DNA of 64,000 nt from Arenibacter sp. P308M17 (GTDB lineage Bacteria > Bacteroidota > Bacteroidia > Flavobacteriales > Flavobacteriaceae): NCBI RefSeq assembly GCF_003426735.1, contig NZ_QVON01000003.1:558001-622000 (forward strand), read 5' to 3'. The number at the start of each line of letters is the position of its first letter. The first letter of the stretch is position 1. The notes below the pieces were generated by a model. That model was not told where the DNA came from, did no database searches, and worked only from the letters and a program-made list of their open reading frames with translations. Made by a program: the position numbers and the translations under genes. Below are positions 47,697 through 56,467 of the stretch, piece after piece.

Positions 47697-48791
47697 ATGG
47701 CAACAAACAAAGTTTTAATACCCGCGCAAGCGACACATCCTGGAGTTTTAATTAAAGATGAATTAGACGCAACACCTGATTTAAACCAAAGAAAATTGGC
47801 AAAGGAATTAGGTGTGCAACCTTCATTTTTAAATGAAATAATTAAAGGAAAAAGACCTGTAACCGCAGACATTGCAATTTTATTAGAAAAAATATTGGGC
47901 GTTTCAGCGGACTATTGGATGAAATTTCAGTCTCAATACGAGATTGACAAGGCAAGAGTTAAGCAAAAAAACATTAAAAGAGTTAAGAATATCGAACTAT
48001 GGAACATTATAAAAGAGTATGTTCCAGTTCGATATTTTAAAAAACACAATTACTTAAATGATGATATTGAAAGTGACATAAAAACTATAAAAATTATTTA
48101 TGCTGTAGAAACTATTGATGGTCTAGTATCAGCTTTTTCTAAAGATAAATTCGCATATTATCGTAAATCAGAAAAATTAAAGATAGACGACAAAAATATG
48201 TTTGCTTGGAGTTCTTTAGCACAATATGAAGCTAAAAATCAAAAAACGAACACTTTTAATTTTGACAATTTAAATCAACTCTGTTTAAATCTAAATAACA
48301 TATTTTACGAAAACTCTGGAACACCTGAAAGAGTTAAAGCCGTTCTCAATCAATTTGGAATTAAAATGCTATTAATTGATAAACTAGAAAAAACACCTAT
48401 TGATGGGTTTTCCTTTTGGTCTGAGAAAAATCCAGCTATTGCCTTGACATTGAGATATAATCGGATTGACAATTTTGCATTTACAATTATGCACGAAATT
48501 GGACATATTGATTTGCACTTGCGAAATGATAAGGACAGAAAGTTTATGGATTTAACTAGAAAACAGAATTTAGATAAATGTGAAACCGAAGCAGATAATT
48601 ACGCTCAGGAAAAACTAATTTCTAAAGACATATGGCAAGATATTTTAGAAAACCATCTTCCATTGAATGATGAAAAAATTAAAGCTCTAGGTAACAGACA
48701 CAGAATCAATCCCGCTATCCTTTTGGGCCGAGTTTGTTATGAAATGGATTATTACGCAATGAAAACCACGATTGACAAAAAAATGAAATAA
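47697..48791 (+). CDS. higA: HigA antitoxin fused to an ImmA/IrrE metallopeptidase domain
   Basis: A 364-residue protein. Residues about 10-85 form a HigA-type helix-turn-helix (HPGVLIKDELDATPDLNQRK, then LAKELGVQPSFLNEIIKGKR). The C-terminal half holds an ImmA/IrrE zinc-peptidase motif (MHEIGHIDLH, H266 and H270). It should neutralise HigB and repress the upstream palindromic operator. The peptidase may be a damage- or phage-responsive switch that inactivates the antitoxin; this is inference from the fusion. Length fits known HigA-ImmA fusions. Confidence 0.88.
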   Translation: MATNKVLIPAQATHPGVLIKDELDATPDLNQRKLAKELGVQPSFLNEIIKGKRPVTADIAILLEKILGVSADYWMKFQSQYEIDKARVKQKNIKRVKNIELWNIIKEYVPVRYFKKHNYLNDDIESDIKTIKIIYAVETIDGLVSAFSKDKFAYYRKSEKLKIDDKNMFAWSSLAQYEAKNQKTNTFNFDNLNQLCLNLNNIFYENSGTPERVKAVLNQFGIKMLLIDKLEKTPIDGFSFWSEKNPAIALTLRYNRIDNFAFTIMHEIGHIDLHLRNDKDRKFMDLTRKQNLDKCETEADNYAQEKLISKDIWQDILENHLPLNDEKIKALGNRHRINPAILLGRVCYEMDYYAMKTTIDKKMK

Positions 48792-48793
48792 CT

Positions 48794-48985
48794 GTTTAAC
48801 ACAACCTATAAACAATAAGGGTTTCAGGCATAAACGTAAGGTTTGTATATTTTTGTGAAGACCCCAAAATCTTTTGGATTTTGCTTTGAGCAGAAAAAAA
48901 AGAAAAAACAAAACCAAAAGCTTTTGCTATGTGCGTGGGGGAAAGCAAACGCTGGTTTGCCCCCGTACTGTTCATAGAGCTAAAC
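48794..48985. repeat. Large imperfect hairpin, attC-like cassette boundary (candidate)
   Basis: The left arm (48794-48821) and right arm (48961-48985) are inverted repeats with a few mismatches and a 4-nt bulge: GTTTA, CTAT, AACA, TA and GGG recur in order. Inside are a second imperfect inverted repeat (around 48866-48884 and 48908-48925) and a short hairpin GCAAAC-GCTG-GTTTGC flanked by G5/C5 (about 48936-48964). It ends in GCTAAACCGTCGTAGGC. A bulged long palindrome behind a toxin-antitoxin pair is the layout of integron attC sites, but no integron integrase is in the window. Confidence 0.45.
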
Positions 48986-49012
48986 CGTCGTAGGCAATGC
49001 GAGAAAAACTGA

Positions 49013-50455
49013 ATGGTAAGAATATATTTTGATAAACAAATATTTAGTCATCTTTTTAAACAGGAGAAAAGCCAATATGTTGATTTATTAAATAAAATTA
49101 AGAATCATAAAACCAGTCTCTTTTGCTATTCGCACGCCCATTTGCTTGATTTAAAAAGTGATAAAACTGATATAAAATATTCAGAATTAGAATTCATTGA
49201 AACTCTCGTAAACGACAACTATTTATCTTATCACGCTTTAGAGAAGAAAACATCTTGTTATTTAGCCAAGCCTTTAGACGCGTTTAAAGACGTAGAGGAA
49301 GAAACTGACCATATAGATTTCTCAAGCATCCTTGATTTTGACACTTCGAAACTACCAATTGAAGACATAAAAAAATTAGAACAAGCTAAAACCTTGTTAA
49401 CTGAAAAATTTCTTGATTTCGGCTTTATTGATACTGATTCCATTGATTCAAAAGTATTAGACCCATTATCTAAAATATTACCAACTGACTTACCACCAAT
49501 GAATATTATGGAGTGGAGTGAACACTTTATGGGAATGTTCAAAACTATGCAAGATGATAAATCCGTATACAAGGGACTTCGAAATGTAACTGACAAACAT
49601 CTTAATAATGGAAAATTCGTTGTTGATTATGATGAAATTGATTTCAATGAAGACTTAAAAGATTCTTACCTTCAAAAAAGCTTCCTTGATTATGTTAGAA
49701 GTAACATAAACCCAAATGGCGATAAGGAAATGTCCAATTACGATTTTTTCACTAATGCCTATTTTACACTTGACCTTTTAGGCATTAGTAAGGAGCCTTC
49801 AAAAAGTGTTCGTTTCAACAACGTCCTCAATGATGGGATTCATAGTTACTACGGAGCATACTGTGATTGCGTAATATCCGATGATAACGAATTTTTAAAA
49901 AAAACAAGAGTCCTTTATAAACTTTTAGGAATTGAAACTAAAGTATATCACGCCGAAGAATTCATAAAGTCGTTCAATTTCATATTAGATAAAGAAGAAG
50001 ATAGTTACCAAACTTTTAGCAAGTTACTAATCAACGATATTAAAACGGGTATAATTATAGACGATTTCAAATCACTGAATTTTGATAGACATACTTCAAC
50101 TATAAAACCAATTCATAGTTATTTAGGATATTTCAATCGCATTGATAATTTAGTAGAGGAAGGAAAAAATTATCTCTATTTTTATAGAAGAACTAAAAAC
50201 TACTCTAACTTTAGTTTTCTTCGAGAATATGAATTAGTAGTTAATAGTGGATTCCGAGTTTTAGGAATTGACCAAGATTCAAGGGGTATTTTCGATTGGG
50301 ACACTGAAAAAGAGGAGTTAGTCAATGACAAATGGAATGGTCGATTTTGGGACTTTAATGACTTTACAATTAAAATAGAAAACAATAAAGGCTCTAAAGA
50401 ATTGAGTATGCTAATGGCATTTAGGAGCGAAAGCACTGCCTACAACAATATATAA
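49013..50455 (+). CDS. Predicted PIN-like nuclease-domain protein
   Basis: A 480-residue protein without signal peptide. The N-terminus VRIYFDKQIFSHLFK puts an Asp (D7) after a hydrophobic strand. Much later, GAYCDCVISDDNEFLKK is followed by TRVLYKLLGIETKVYHAEEF, the arrangement of acidic residues and last strand of PIN-type ribonucleases. The middle is a long helical insertion. The C-terminus has no recognised domain. A nuclease role in defence is plausible. The gene lies between two palindromic spacers. Confidence 0.5.
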   Translation: MVRIYFDKQIFSHLFKQEKSQYVDLLNKIKNHKTSLFCYSHAHLLDLKSDKTDIKYSELEFIETLVNDNYLSYHALEKKTSCYLAKPLDAFKDVEEETDHIDFSSILDFDTSKLPIEDIKKLEQAKTLLTEKFLDFGFIDTDSIDSKVLDPLSKILPTDLPPMNIMEWSEHFMGMFKTMQDDKSVYKGLRNVTDKHLNNGKFVVDYDEIDFNEDLKDSYLQKSFLDYVRSNINPNGDKEMSNYDFFTNAYFTLDLLGISKEPSKSVRFNNVLNDGIHSYYGAYCDCVISDDNEFLKKTRVLYKLLGIETKVYHAEEFIKSFNFILDKEEDSYQTFSKLLINDIKTGIIIDDFKSLNFDRHTSTIKPIHSYLGYFNRIDNLVEEGKNYLYFYRRTKNYSNFSFLREYELVVNSGFRVLGIDQDSRGIFDWDTEKEELVNDKWNGRFWDFNDFTIKIENNKGSKELSMLMAFRSESTAYNNI

Positions 50456-50594
50456 AAAAATAGGGCAAATAGTGCTTAATCGAAAGGTCTGTGTGTATTT
50501 AAAACAAAATGCAAAAGATTTGGCTTATGGATAATCCGCAAGGTAATTCCTTATTTTAAGCCCTACTTCTTTTATACTAAACGTTGTCAACCAT
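50456..50594. repeat. Second, weaker palindromic spacer resembling a cassette boundary
   Basis: An imperfect inverted repeat pairs AGTGCTTAA (50471-50479) with TTAAGCCCT (50556-50564). The spacer ends in CTAAACGTTGTCAACC (50578-50593) just before the next start codon, similar to the CTAAACCGTCGTAGGC end of the hairpin at 48794-48985. It could be a related attC-like site, but pairing is much poorer. Confidence 0.35.
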
Positions 50595-51533
50595 ATGGAA
50601 AAACAATTTTATATTCCATTTAAGAACTCGGAATTTAACACCAGTAGTTGCTTCTTATGTGGTTATATTATTGAAGAAAAAATAACTCGAGAACACGTTT
50701 TCCCTAAATGGTTACAAAAAGAATTTGATTTATGGGATAAAACCATCTCAATAACTAACAACACAACTATTCAGTATAAAAACCTTACAGTTCCTTGCTG
50801 TTCAAAATGTAACAATGAGCATTTATCAGTTATGGAAAGTAATTTTCAAGAATTACTTCAACAAGGTTTTAAAGAACTAACCGATTTTGATGAGCAAGTG
50901 ATTTTCAATTGGTGTGGTAAAATATTATACGCCACAAGACACAGGGAATTATCATTGCTATATGATAGAAAAAAACCTGAATTTGGTTCAATAATTTCTG
51001 ACGAGGAATTTCAAAGTTATTCTTGTCTTCAATTTTTTTTACAATCAATTAGATATAGTACAACTTGGAATGTAAAACCTTGGAGTTTATTTCTATTTGA
51101 ATCTAAAACCAATGATTTCTTTTATCAAACGAGAGTACATTTTCCTTGCTTATCCATTAAACTCGGAAAATACATAGTGATTATTCTTTTTGAAGACAAT
51201 AATGCAATTGAAAACCACTTTAGTAAATTCAAACAAATAAGGTTTACACCAATAAGTTTTGTTCAGCAAATTGAAATTACTTCATACTTATTTTATGCTG
51301 CCTCTATAAAAGAAAAAATCCCATCTTACAGCTCTCACTTTTTTGATAACCACCTAACAATAAACAGTTCTAATCAAATACAGAGTAGAAATTTTGATTA
51401 TGATGAATTTGCTTTTTACTATCGATTGATGTTAAGAGATGTGGGAATAGAATTTAAAGATAAAATCCATACAGGAAACGGAATGATTAACACAAGCTTA
51501 ATTGACGAAAACAATGAGCCTTTAATAAAATGA
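50595..51533 (+). CDS. HNH-type endonuclease-like protein
   Basis: A 312-residue protein. The N-terminal 90 residues carry a zinc-finger HNH layout: C19xxC22, then REHVFPKWLQKEF (H34 as candidate catalytic His), and later VPCCSKCNNEHLSVMESNF with the second Cys pair and the distal His. The remaining two thirds are unassigned. Such proteins are common in mobile defence cargo; the target is unknown. The gene begins right after a palindromic spacer, and a complementary GATTGCCAAC motif follows its stop. Confidence 0.68.
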   Translation: MEKQFYIPFKNSEFNTSSCFLCGYIIEEKITREHVFPKWLQKEFDLWDKTISITNNTTIQYKNLTVPCCSKCNNEHLSVMESNFQELLQQGFKELTDFDEQVIFNWCGKILYATRHRELSLLYDRKKPEFGSIISDEEFQSYSCLQFFLQSIRYSTTWNVKPWSLFLFESKTNDFFYQTRVHFPCLSIKLGKYIVIILFEDNNAIENHFSKFKQIRFTPISFVQQIEITSYLFYAASIKEKIPSYSSHFFDNHLTINSSNQIQSRNFDYDEFAFYYRLMLRDVGIEFKDKIHTGNGMINTSLIDENNEPLIK

Positions 51534-51980
51534 AAAAATGCGATTGCCAACAAACAACTGAGTTAACTAAATGTTCAAATAAACGATTAATTTTTATGAA
51601 TAGAAATAAATTTTGTTTGTTGGTTTTCATAATATTTTTTTGTCCTTGGGTAGTTGTGAGAAAGTAGAGGAGTCTACGAGAATGTATACAAAAGGAGGAG
51701 GACTAAGACATGGATGACAGATTAAGGTTCCATGTATTTTTCCAGAGCCATTCCAGGTACCTATGAAAATTGTAAGTCAACTTTTAAGTTATAGGAAAAT
51801 TAGTATTCCTAAGGTTGTATTGAGTAAAATAAGTGAAAACATCAGCATAATAAAATCAAAGCTTATATGAAGTGCTAATTATTATAGTTTTAATAAAAGG
51901 AAGAAAATATATCTTCTCCTTATTATAATAATAAGGAATTAATTTTATCTTAATCAACTATTATACTAATAATTAGCAGG
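51534..51980. other. Cargo spacer with a decayed lipoprotein start
   Basis: The sequence begins with GCGATTGCCAACAAACAACT (51540-51559), whose complement resembles the GTAGGCAATGCG end of the hairpin at 48794-48985. A frameshifted small lipoprotein follows (separate entry). The remainder is AT-rich without recognised genes. Confidence 0.35.
51596..51717 (+). pseudogene. Frameshifted small lipoprotein
   Basis: ATG 51596 starts MNRNKFCLLVFIIFF. After a T7 run another frame continues with LGSCEKVEESTRMYTKGGG to a stop at 51715-51717. Joining the frames gives a lipoprotein leader with lipobox LGSC and a short tail. The function is unknown; the indel lies in a homopolymer. Confidence 0.45.
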
Positions 51981-52652
51981 ATGTTCCAATTTAAATATAA
52001 TTTAAATGATATTCACCTATATGAATGGGGTGATCTGTGGTGGTTTGAATATGAAGTTCAAGTGGGCTTGTGGGCATTACAAGATTTAATAAAATACCAA
52101 GAGGAAATTTATCACCTAAGAAAAGATGAATTCATTAAATCTAAAGAAAAGAGGCTTGCGCAAATTCCAGTTGAATATAAAGACTCATACGAGCAACATT
52201 CTTTTGAAGATGGAGATAGAACATTTACTGAATTAATTAAAATTCAAAGAAATTCAGTCTGTTTGTCTATTTTTTCATATTTAGAGGGACAACTAATAAA
52301 GTTGTTAAGGATGATGGCGAAAGTTTTTAAAATTGATATAGAACCACCCACTACTGGTATTTTATCATCTATTAAAGGAACTATGGAAAATACATTTGAA
52401 GTAAACAATGAGAGTTACCAAAGGTATTTTGGAAATATTATTAATCAATTGGGTACTAGAAATGCTATTGCACATGAAAACTCTCATATTACTGACAAAA
52501 AAAAGTTTAGAAAGACTGAAGGTCTAGAATTAAGAGGCTTGGAAATCATTATTTCTGACATTAAATACTTAGAATTCCTTATCAATCAGGCAGAAAAATT
52601 ATTTGAAAATTTGCTTGTTGCAATAGATAAAAGGCTATCCATTTGTACCTAA
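51981..52652 (+). CDS. Helical protein with HEPN-like Rx4H motif
   Basis: A 223-residue, mostly helical protein. NSVCLSIFSYLEGQLIKLLR in the middle and GTRNAIAHENSH (R160, H165) follow the pattern of HEPN-type ribonucleases and RiboL-PSP-like proteins, where Rx4-6H is catalytic. No signal peptide or membrane segment is present. A 72-residue acidic protein gene starts 5 nt downstream and could be its antitoxin or regulator. Family assignment is tentative. Confidence 0.5.
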   Translation: MFQFKYNLNDIHLYEWGDLWWFEYEVQVGLWALQDLIKYQEEIYHLRKDEFIKSKEKRLAQIPVEYKDSYEQHSFEDGDRTFTELIKIQRNSVCLSIFSYLEGQLIKLLRMMAKVFKIDIEPPTTGILSSIKGTMENTFEVNNESYQRYFGNIINQLGTRNAIAHENSHITDKKKFRKTEGLELRGLEIIISDIKYLEFLINQAEKLFENLLVAIDKRLSICT

Positions 52653-52657
52653 TTTAA

Positions 52658-52876
52658 ATGAATTTACCCAACCATCACTTCCAAGACTTTCTTATGGAAT
52701 TCAAATATATTAATACTGAAGATTTTCCACATTGTGAAGTAGATGAAAAACAAAATATTGATATTAATAATAGTTATATCGGAGATTCATTTATAGCAAA
52801 CATATTTTTAGATGAGTCTAACACTGTAGTTGTCAATTGTGGAGTTGGGAATGGTAAGACTAGAAATAAACTATGA
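52658..52876 (+). CDS. Small acidic hypothetical protein
   Basis: A 72-residue protein, rich in Asp/Glu/Asn, with strands around SYIGDSFIANIFLDESNTVV. It begins 5 nt after the Rx4H gene and is probably co-transcribed. In-frame sequence after the stop (KSIDELKLFCSKYP) still looks coding, so the gene may be shortened by a stop mutation. A role as antidote to the upstream protein is only a positional inference. Confidence 0.4.
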   Translation: MNLPNHHFQDFLMEFKYINTEDFPHCEVDEKQNIDINNSYIGDSFIANIFLDESNTVVVNCGVGNGKTRNKL

Positions 52877-53031
52877 AAAAGTATAGATGAACTAAAACTT
52901 TTTTGTTCAAAATATCCTTAACTCCATGCATTCAATTGAGTCTATTATAGAGAAAATATTTACCGGTGAACTTAAAATCTCAAGTTATAATAGATAGGTA
53001 TCCAACTAAAAATTAAGATGATTGGATTGTA

Positions 53032-53220
53032 TTAAAATAAAGGTATTTCCAAAACTAGTTTTCCTATGTATTTTAGAGGTGTGAACTTTTTTAAAGTAGT
53101 GTTGTCTTTGGCGTAGAAACTTTCTACAACTATCTTCGCTGTCTCTGTATGAGATAGGTCTTGTTTATAAGAACAGGCGATCAGCAAGAATGCCAATATG
53201 GAAGTGATCAATGTTTTCAT
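53032..53220 (-). CDS. Short lipoprotein at the end of the tra operon, probably truncated
   Basis: A 62-residue lipoprotein (lipobox FLLIAC, Cys16) with HTETAKIVVESFYAKDNTTLKKFT, which resembles the start of DUF4878/NTF2-like lipoproteins. It begins 6 nt after traN in the same direction. Normal members are about twice as long, and the cargo region starts right after its stop, so its 3' part may have been replaced when cargo entered. Confidence 0.5.
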   Translation of the reverse strand: MKTLITSILAFLLIACSYKQDLSHTETAKIVVESFYAKDNTTLKKFTPLKYIGKLVLEIPLF

Positions 53221-53226
53221 AATATT

Positions 53227-54081
53227 TTAATTTGGGTTATTGATATATCTATGCGAGACTTTAAGCACTATATTCCGTTCTCCTTTCTTTTCATTTAACT
53301 CAAGGACAGCGATGCGGTCATCACTCAAGGAGATTTTATTCAATACATAAACCAATCTGATGGCTTCACCTTTAGTAATTCTGGAGGGCACATTATATCT
53401 GAATAGCGGTTCTTGATACAATTTCTGTAAAGATTTCCTTTTTCCCTTCTGTCTTGTTTCAACCGAGAGTTTTAAGAAATTCAAATCGTAATCCAAAGTA
53501 GATTTGTTTTCAATCTGGATAACGAAGTAGAGTTCTTCGGTATCAAAAACAATATTTTCAACGCTTAAAAGGATGTCCTCGCTACCCTTTTTTAACCTCC
53601 CTATTTTCTGCTTTTGGTTGAGAAGGTATGCGCAAATTTTCTTGTAATAAAAAGTTTTTTTGTCAATGGTATCCCCAAGTGAATCTTTACGGGTAATCAC
53701 TGGGACCAGAGGCTTTTCATTGCCTATACTACTGGAATCCGGTATAAAATAATTCAGCTTGGAAAGCTCCTTTTTATAACTTACAATATACGAATAAATA
53801 GAACCATTTCTATTGACTACCAGCAAGTTGCTTTCCTTTCCCGGCTTTGCCTGAAGCAAACCGAAATATTGTTCTTTTTCCCGATTGTAGGTAAAGATGA
53901 AGTTATCGGACCCAGTAATTCCTTGGCGAATGGGATCGGGAAAAAAGAGTGCCACATTCTTTTGGTCATTAGCGTAGATGGTATCCAATACTATTGGCTG
54001 TTGTGCTGGGGCCTGCGCTGAGCAAGGCCGAAATAAAAAAGCGGAAATTACTATAGCAGATATTAATATAAATGTTCTCAT
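53227..54081 (-). CDS. traN: Conjugative transposon protein TraN (VirB9-like)
   Basis: A 284-residue exported protein with a signal peptide ending near PCSAQ. The body is beta-rich with PIVLDTIYANDQKNVALFFP at the start and FDTEELYFVIQIENKSTLDY in the middle, matching Bacteroidota TraN, an outer-membrane-ring subunit of the conjugation pore. It overlaps traM by 4 nt (stop/start), showing translational coupling. Confidence 0.85.
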   Translation of the reverse strand: MRTFILISAIVISAFLFRPCSAQAPAQQPIVLDTIYANDQKNVALFFPDPIRQGITGSDNFIFTYNREKEQYFGLLQAKPGKESNLLVVNRNGSIYSYIVSYKKELSKLNYFIPDSSSIGNEKPLVPVITRKDSLGDTIDKKTFYYKKICAYLLNQKQKIGRLKKGSEDILLSVENIVFDTEELYFVIQIENKSTLDYDLNFLKLSVETRQKGKRKSLQKLYQEPLFRYNVPSRITKGEAIRLVYVLNKISLSDDRIAVLELNEKKGERNIVLKVSHRYINNPN

Positions 54082-55007
54082 AGCTTTGGTTTTAGAATTA
54101 GTTTGTAGTTGTTCAGTACGGTTACTTTTACGTTTCGATTCTTTCGCCGAAGTACTTTGGTCATACCTCCCACCTGAGGAACGCTGGGAATATTGATGTC
54201 CTGAATAATATCGTTGAGGACCTCGGTACCAACTTCTTCCCGAAAACTATTTTCTACATAGATACCCTCGCTACCATCCTGAACATCAAAGGCCTTTAAT
54301 TTGGTAGGATGATGGTCAATATTTTCAATTTCGATCAACGCACGATTGGGCTGAAAACTTATAAATCCAAAAACAGGTGTGTTTTTAGTAATTACCTTTC
54401 CATTGATAGTCGCTGTGTTGGTCAACCGCATTCGCAATCGAGAATTGGCCTGGACTACTTGGTCACCGTCGGCAACTGCATAAATCGTAACATCCGTATT
54501 CCCGATAATTGAAATGTCGTTTGGCTTAGGCGAAGCAGCAAAGAATAATTGATGTTCCAAACCCAGTTCTTTGGATTCAATCTTTTGTTCCCGTTTTATT
54601 TCCGCGGAATCTATTTCCTGAACATTTTTGGGAGCGGTTTTTCTTTCCCCAAGATTCTGATAGGACGATTTAGAATATTTAATTTTCCCTGCTGCATAGA
54701 TGCTATCCACAATACGCTCTTTTTCAAGTTCAGGAAGATTTGGATTATAATAACCAAGGGAATCAATCAGTTTTTCATCATAGATACTCGGCGCATTGTT
54801 CTCACGCTCTTCTTTCAAATCATTGATGGCATCCAGTTTGGAATTGTATTCTTTTTGATTCTCTTCCAAATTGGGCACAAAGGTTTGCTCCAGGTTTTCA
54901 TTTTCACTTTCATCATCGCCCATTACCATTACGGAATAGGAAATTAGAAACAGAAATATCACAGCTAGGACTGCAGCAAAGACAATTTTATTTTTTTCTA
55001 TCTTCAT
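54078..55007 (-). CDS. traM: Conjugative transposon protein TraM (VirB10-like)
   Basis: A 309-residue bitopic protein with one N-terminal membrane helix (about 8-30), a long polar, coiled-coil-prone linker, and a C-terminal domain starting near SRLRMRLTNTATINGKVI. It ends with GGMTKVLRRKNRNVKVTVLN. The layout fits TraM/VirB10, spanning inner and outer membranes. Its start overlaps the end of traK by 20 nt. Confidence 0.87.
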   Translation of the reverse strand: MKIEKNKIVFAAVLAVIFLFLISYSVMVMGDDESENENLEQTFVPNLEENQKEYNSKLDAINDLKEERENNAPSIYDEKLIDSLGYYNPNLPELEKERIVDSIYAAGKIKYSKSSYQNLGERKTAPKNVQEIDSAEIKREQKIESKELGLEHQLFFAASPKPNDISIIGNTDVTIYAVADGDQVVQANSRLRMRLTNTATINGKVITKNTPVFGFISFQPNRALIEIENIDHHPTKLKAFDVQDGSEGIYVENSFREEVGTEVLNDIIQDINIPSVPQVGGMTKVLRRKNRNVKVTVLNNYKLILKPKL

Positions 55008-55611
55008 CGTTAAGTTTTTTTAAAGTGTTCTCGAAAAAGTCAGTAATCAATAGGCCATGTGGATTGTTTGGAAAGTTTCGATCGACCATAGCTAGGTTGC
55101 CAGTGGAAACAAGTTCATAGGTGTCGATTATAGACCCTCTATTGATTTCAAAAATGGTCTTAGTCGTAAAGCCATAGGAACCATTATCTTCTGTTAACCG
55201 TGAATCGATGCTCAGCACTTTTTGAACCAAAGAATATTGCAATAATCGATTATAGACACCATCAGCTTTTTTTTGGCGATAGAGATTATCCACAGAACTA
55301 TTACCTAACCAAAGTGCTTTTTTTAAATTACGTTCATAGTTACTGGCATCAATATTATAGAAGTAATTGTGGAACAGTTCCAAATGGGCCAAAGCTTCGA
55401 CCCTGATATTCTCTTTTTGGGTTACAAGCTTTAACGGAATGATACTCCCATCGGTATTGATGGCAAACGCACTATTAAGCGCATTTTTATTGGCCGTAAA
55501 AGCCATCCAAACCGAAAAGGTGCTGGACAACAAAGCAAAAACGACGACCGTAAAAACGATGAATCGGTTTAGCTTTAGGACGTTATAAATATTCTTGTAT
55601 GCTGTTTTCAT
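54988..55611 (-). CDS. traK: Conjugative transposon protein TraK (VirB8-like)
   Basis: A 207-residue protein with one N-terminal membrane helix (IVFTVVVFALLSSTFSVWMA) and a periplasmic domain containing HLELFHNYFYNIDASNYERN and NRGSIIDTYELVSTGNL. This is the expected shape and operon position of TraK. It lies 11 nt after traJ. Confidence 0.88.
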   Translation of the reverse strand: MKTAYKNIYNVLKLNRFIVFTVVVFALLSSTFSVWMAFTANKNALNSAFAINTDGSIIPLKLVTQKENIRVEALAHLELFHNYFYNIDASNYERNLKKALWLGNSSVDNLYRQKKADGVYNRLLQYSLVQKVLSIDSRLTEDNGSYGFTTKTIFEINRGSIIDTYELVSTGNLAMVDRNFPNNPHGLLITDFFENTLKKLNDEDRKK

Positions 55612-55622
55612 TTTAAGTTAAA

Positions 55623-56465
55623 TTAGCTAGTAAACAATCTGAGTGTGAAGGAAGTGGCGCGCCTGTATAATTTGAATTTTAGGAAGACAATGAAACCCAC
55701 AGATCCAAGCTGTACCACAGGGGCAAAAAAGCCTTGACCTACATCCGTACCAAAAAGATTTGTCCAGAAATTGGTATTGATTTCGGTGTATATGGCATTC
55801 ACAAATATGTTGACCAAAAAGAAGGCGGGTACGAGCATATAAACTGCAGCATACAATTTGAAAAACGTGTAGGCCAGTGATCGAAATTTTTCAAATACTG
55901 CCAAGCTTATGACCAATGGGAACAATGCCTGCATTATTCCCAATAGAAAATATCGTTCTGCAAGAAATAATGGATAGATAAACAAATCTAAAATCCAAAG
56001 AATGATACTTATGATAAAGGCGAATATTTTAAAGCCATATAGTGGCGTTATTAGGGCTTCATAGAGCAATGCCATAGCAGCTTGCGCTGCTCCAATAAAG
56101 TTGATATCCTCCTCTATTGGAATGTCCTGCATCTGTAATGGCAATAGTGCTGGTGCTGTGCCGCGATATTGCCCTTCAATTGCTACTAAAATGCCATCAA
56201 ACAATCCCAATACTTGTGATGAAAAAATGACCAATACAACTATTGCAAAATTCTTTGCCAATTCCCCAGGGTTTAATCCCCAGGTGTAGCCATCCTTATC
56301 CGCTATCCCTTCATTATATTTTTTAAGGATATTGACCAAAAAGAACAGAACAGCAAGCGCTTTGATTCCTGCAATAGTGTATTGCGAAAAGCTGCTGTTC
56401 CGTATGGTCTGGAAAACCGTATCTATATATTCCAGTCCTATCCCTAAAATGATGGTCGCCGTCAT
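55623..56465 (-). CDS. traJ: Conjugative transposon protein TraJ (VirB6-like membrane protein)
   Basis: A 280-residue polytopic protein with about six to seven hydrophobic segments. It includes QYTIAGIKALAVLFFLVNIL near the start and a GFIVFLKFKLYRRAT tail. Order and size fit TraJ, the inner-membrane channel component. It lies 2 nt after traI. It is shorter than some TraJ proteins (often above 300 residues) but no break is visible. Confidence 0.82.
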   Translation of the reverse strand: MTATIILGIGLEYIDTVFQTIRNSSFSQYTIAGIKALAVLFFLVNILKKYNEGIADKDGYTWGLNPGELAKNFAIVVLVIFSSQVLGLFDGILVAIEGQYRGTAPALLPLQMQDIPIEEDINFIGAAQAAMALLYEALITPLYGFKIFAFIISIILWILDLFIYPLFLAERYFLLGIMQALFPLVISLAVFEKFRSLAYTFFKLYAAVYMLVPAFFLVNIFVNAIYTEINTNFWTNLFGTDVGQGFFAPVVQLGSVGFIVFLKFKLYRRATSFTLRLFTS

Positions 56466-56467
56466 CT

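Noticed and set aside
48794-48985. Simple Rho-independent terminator for higA
   Set aside because: The structure is far longer, bulged and without a terminal T-run; a cassette-boundary fold is a better description.
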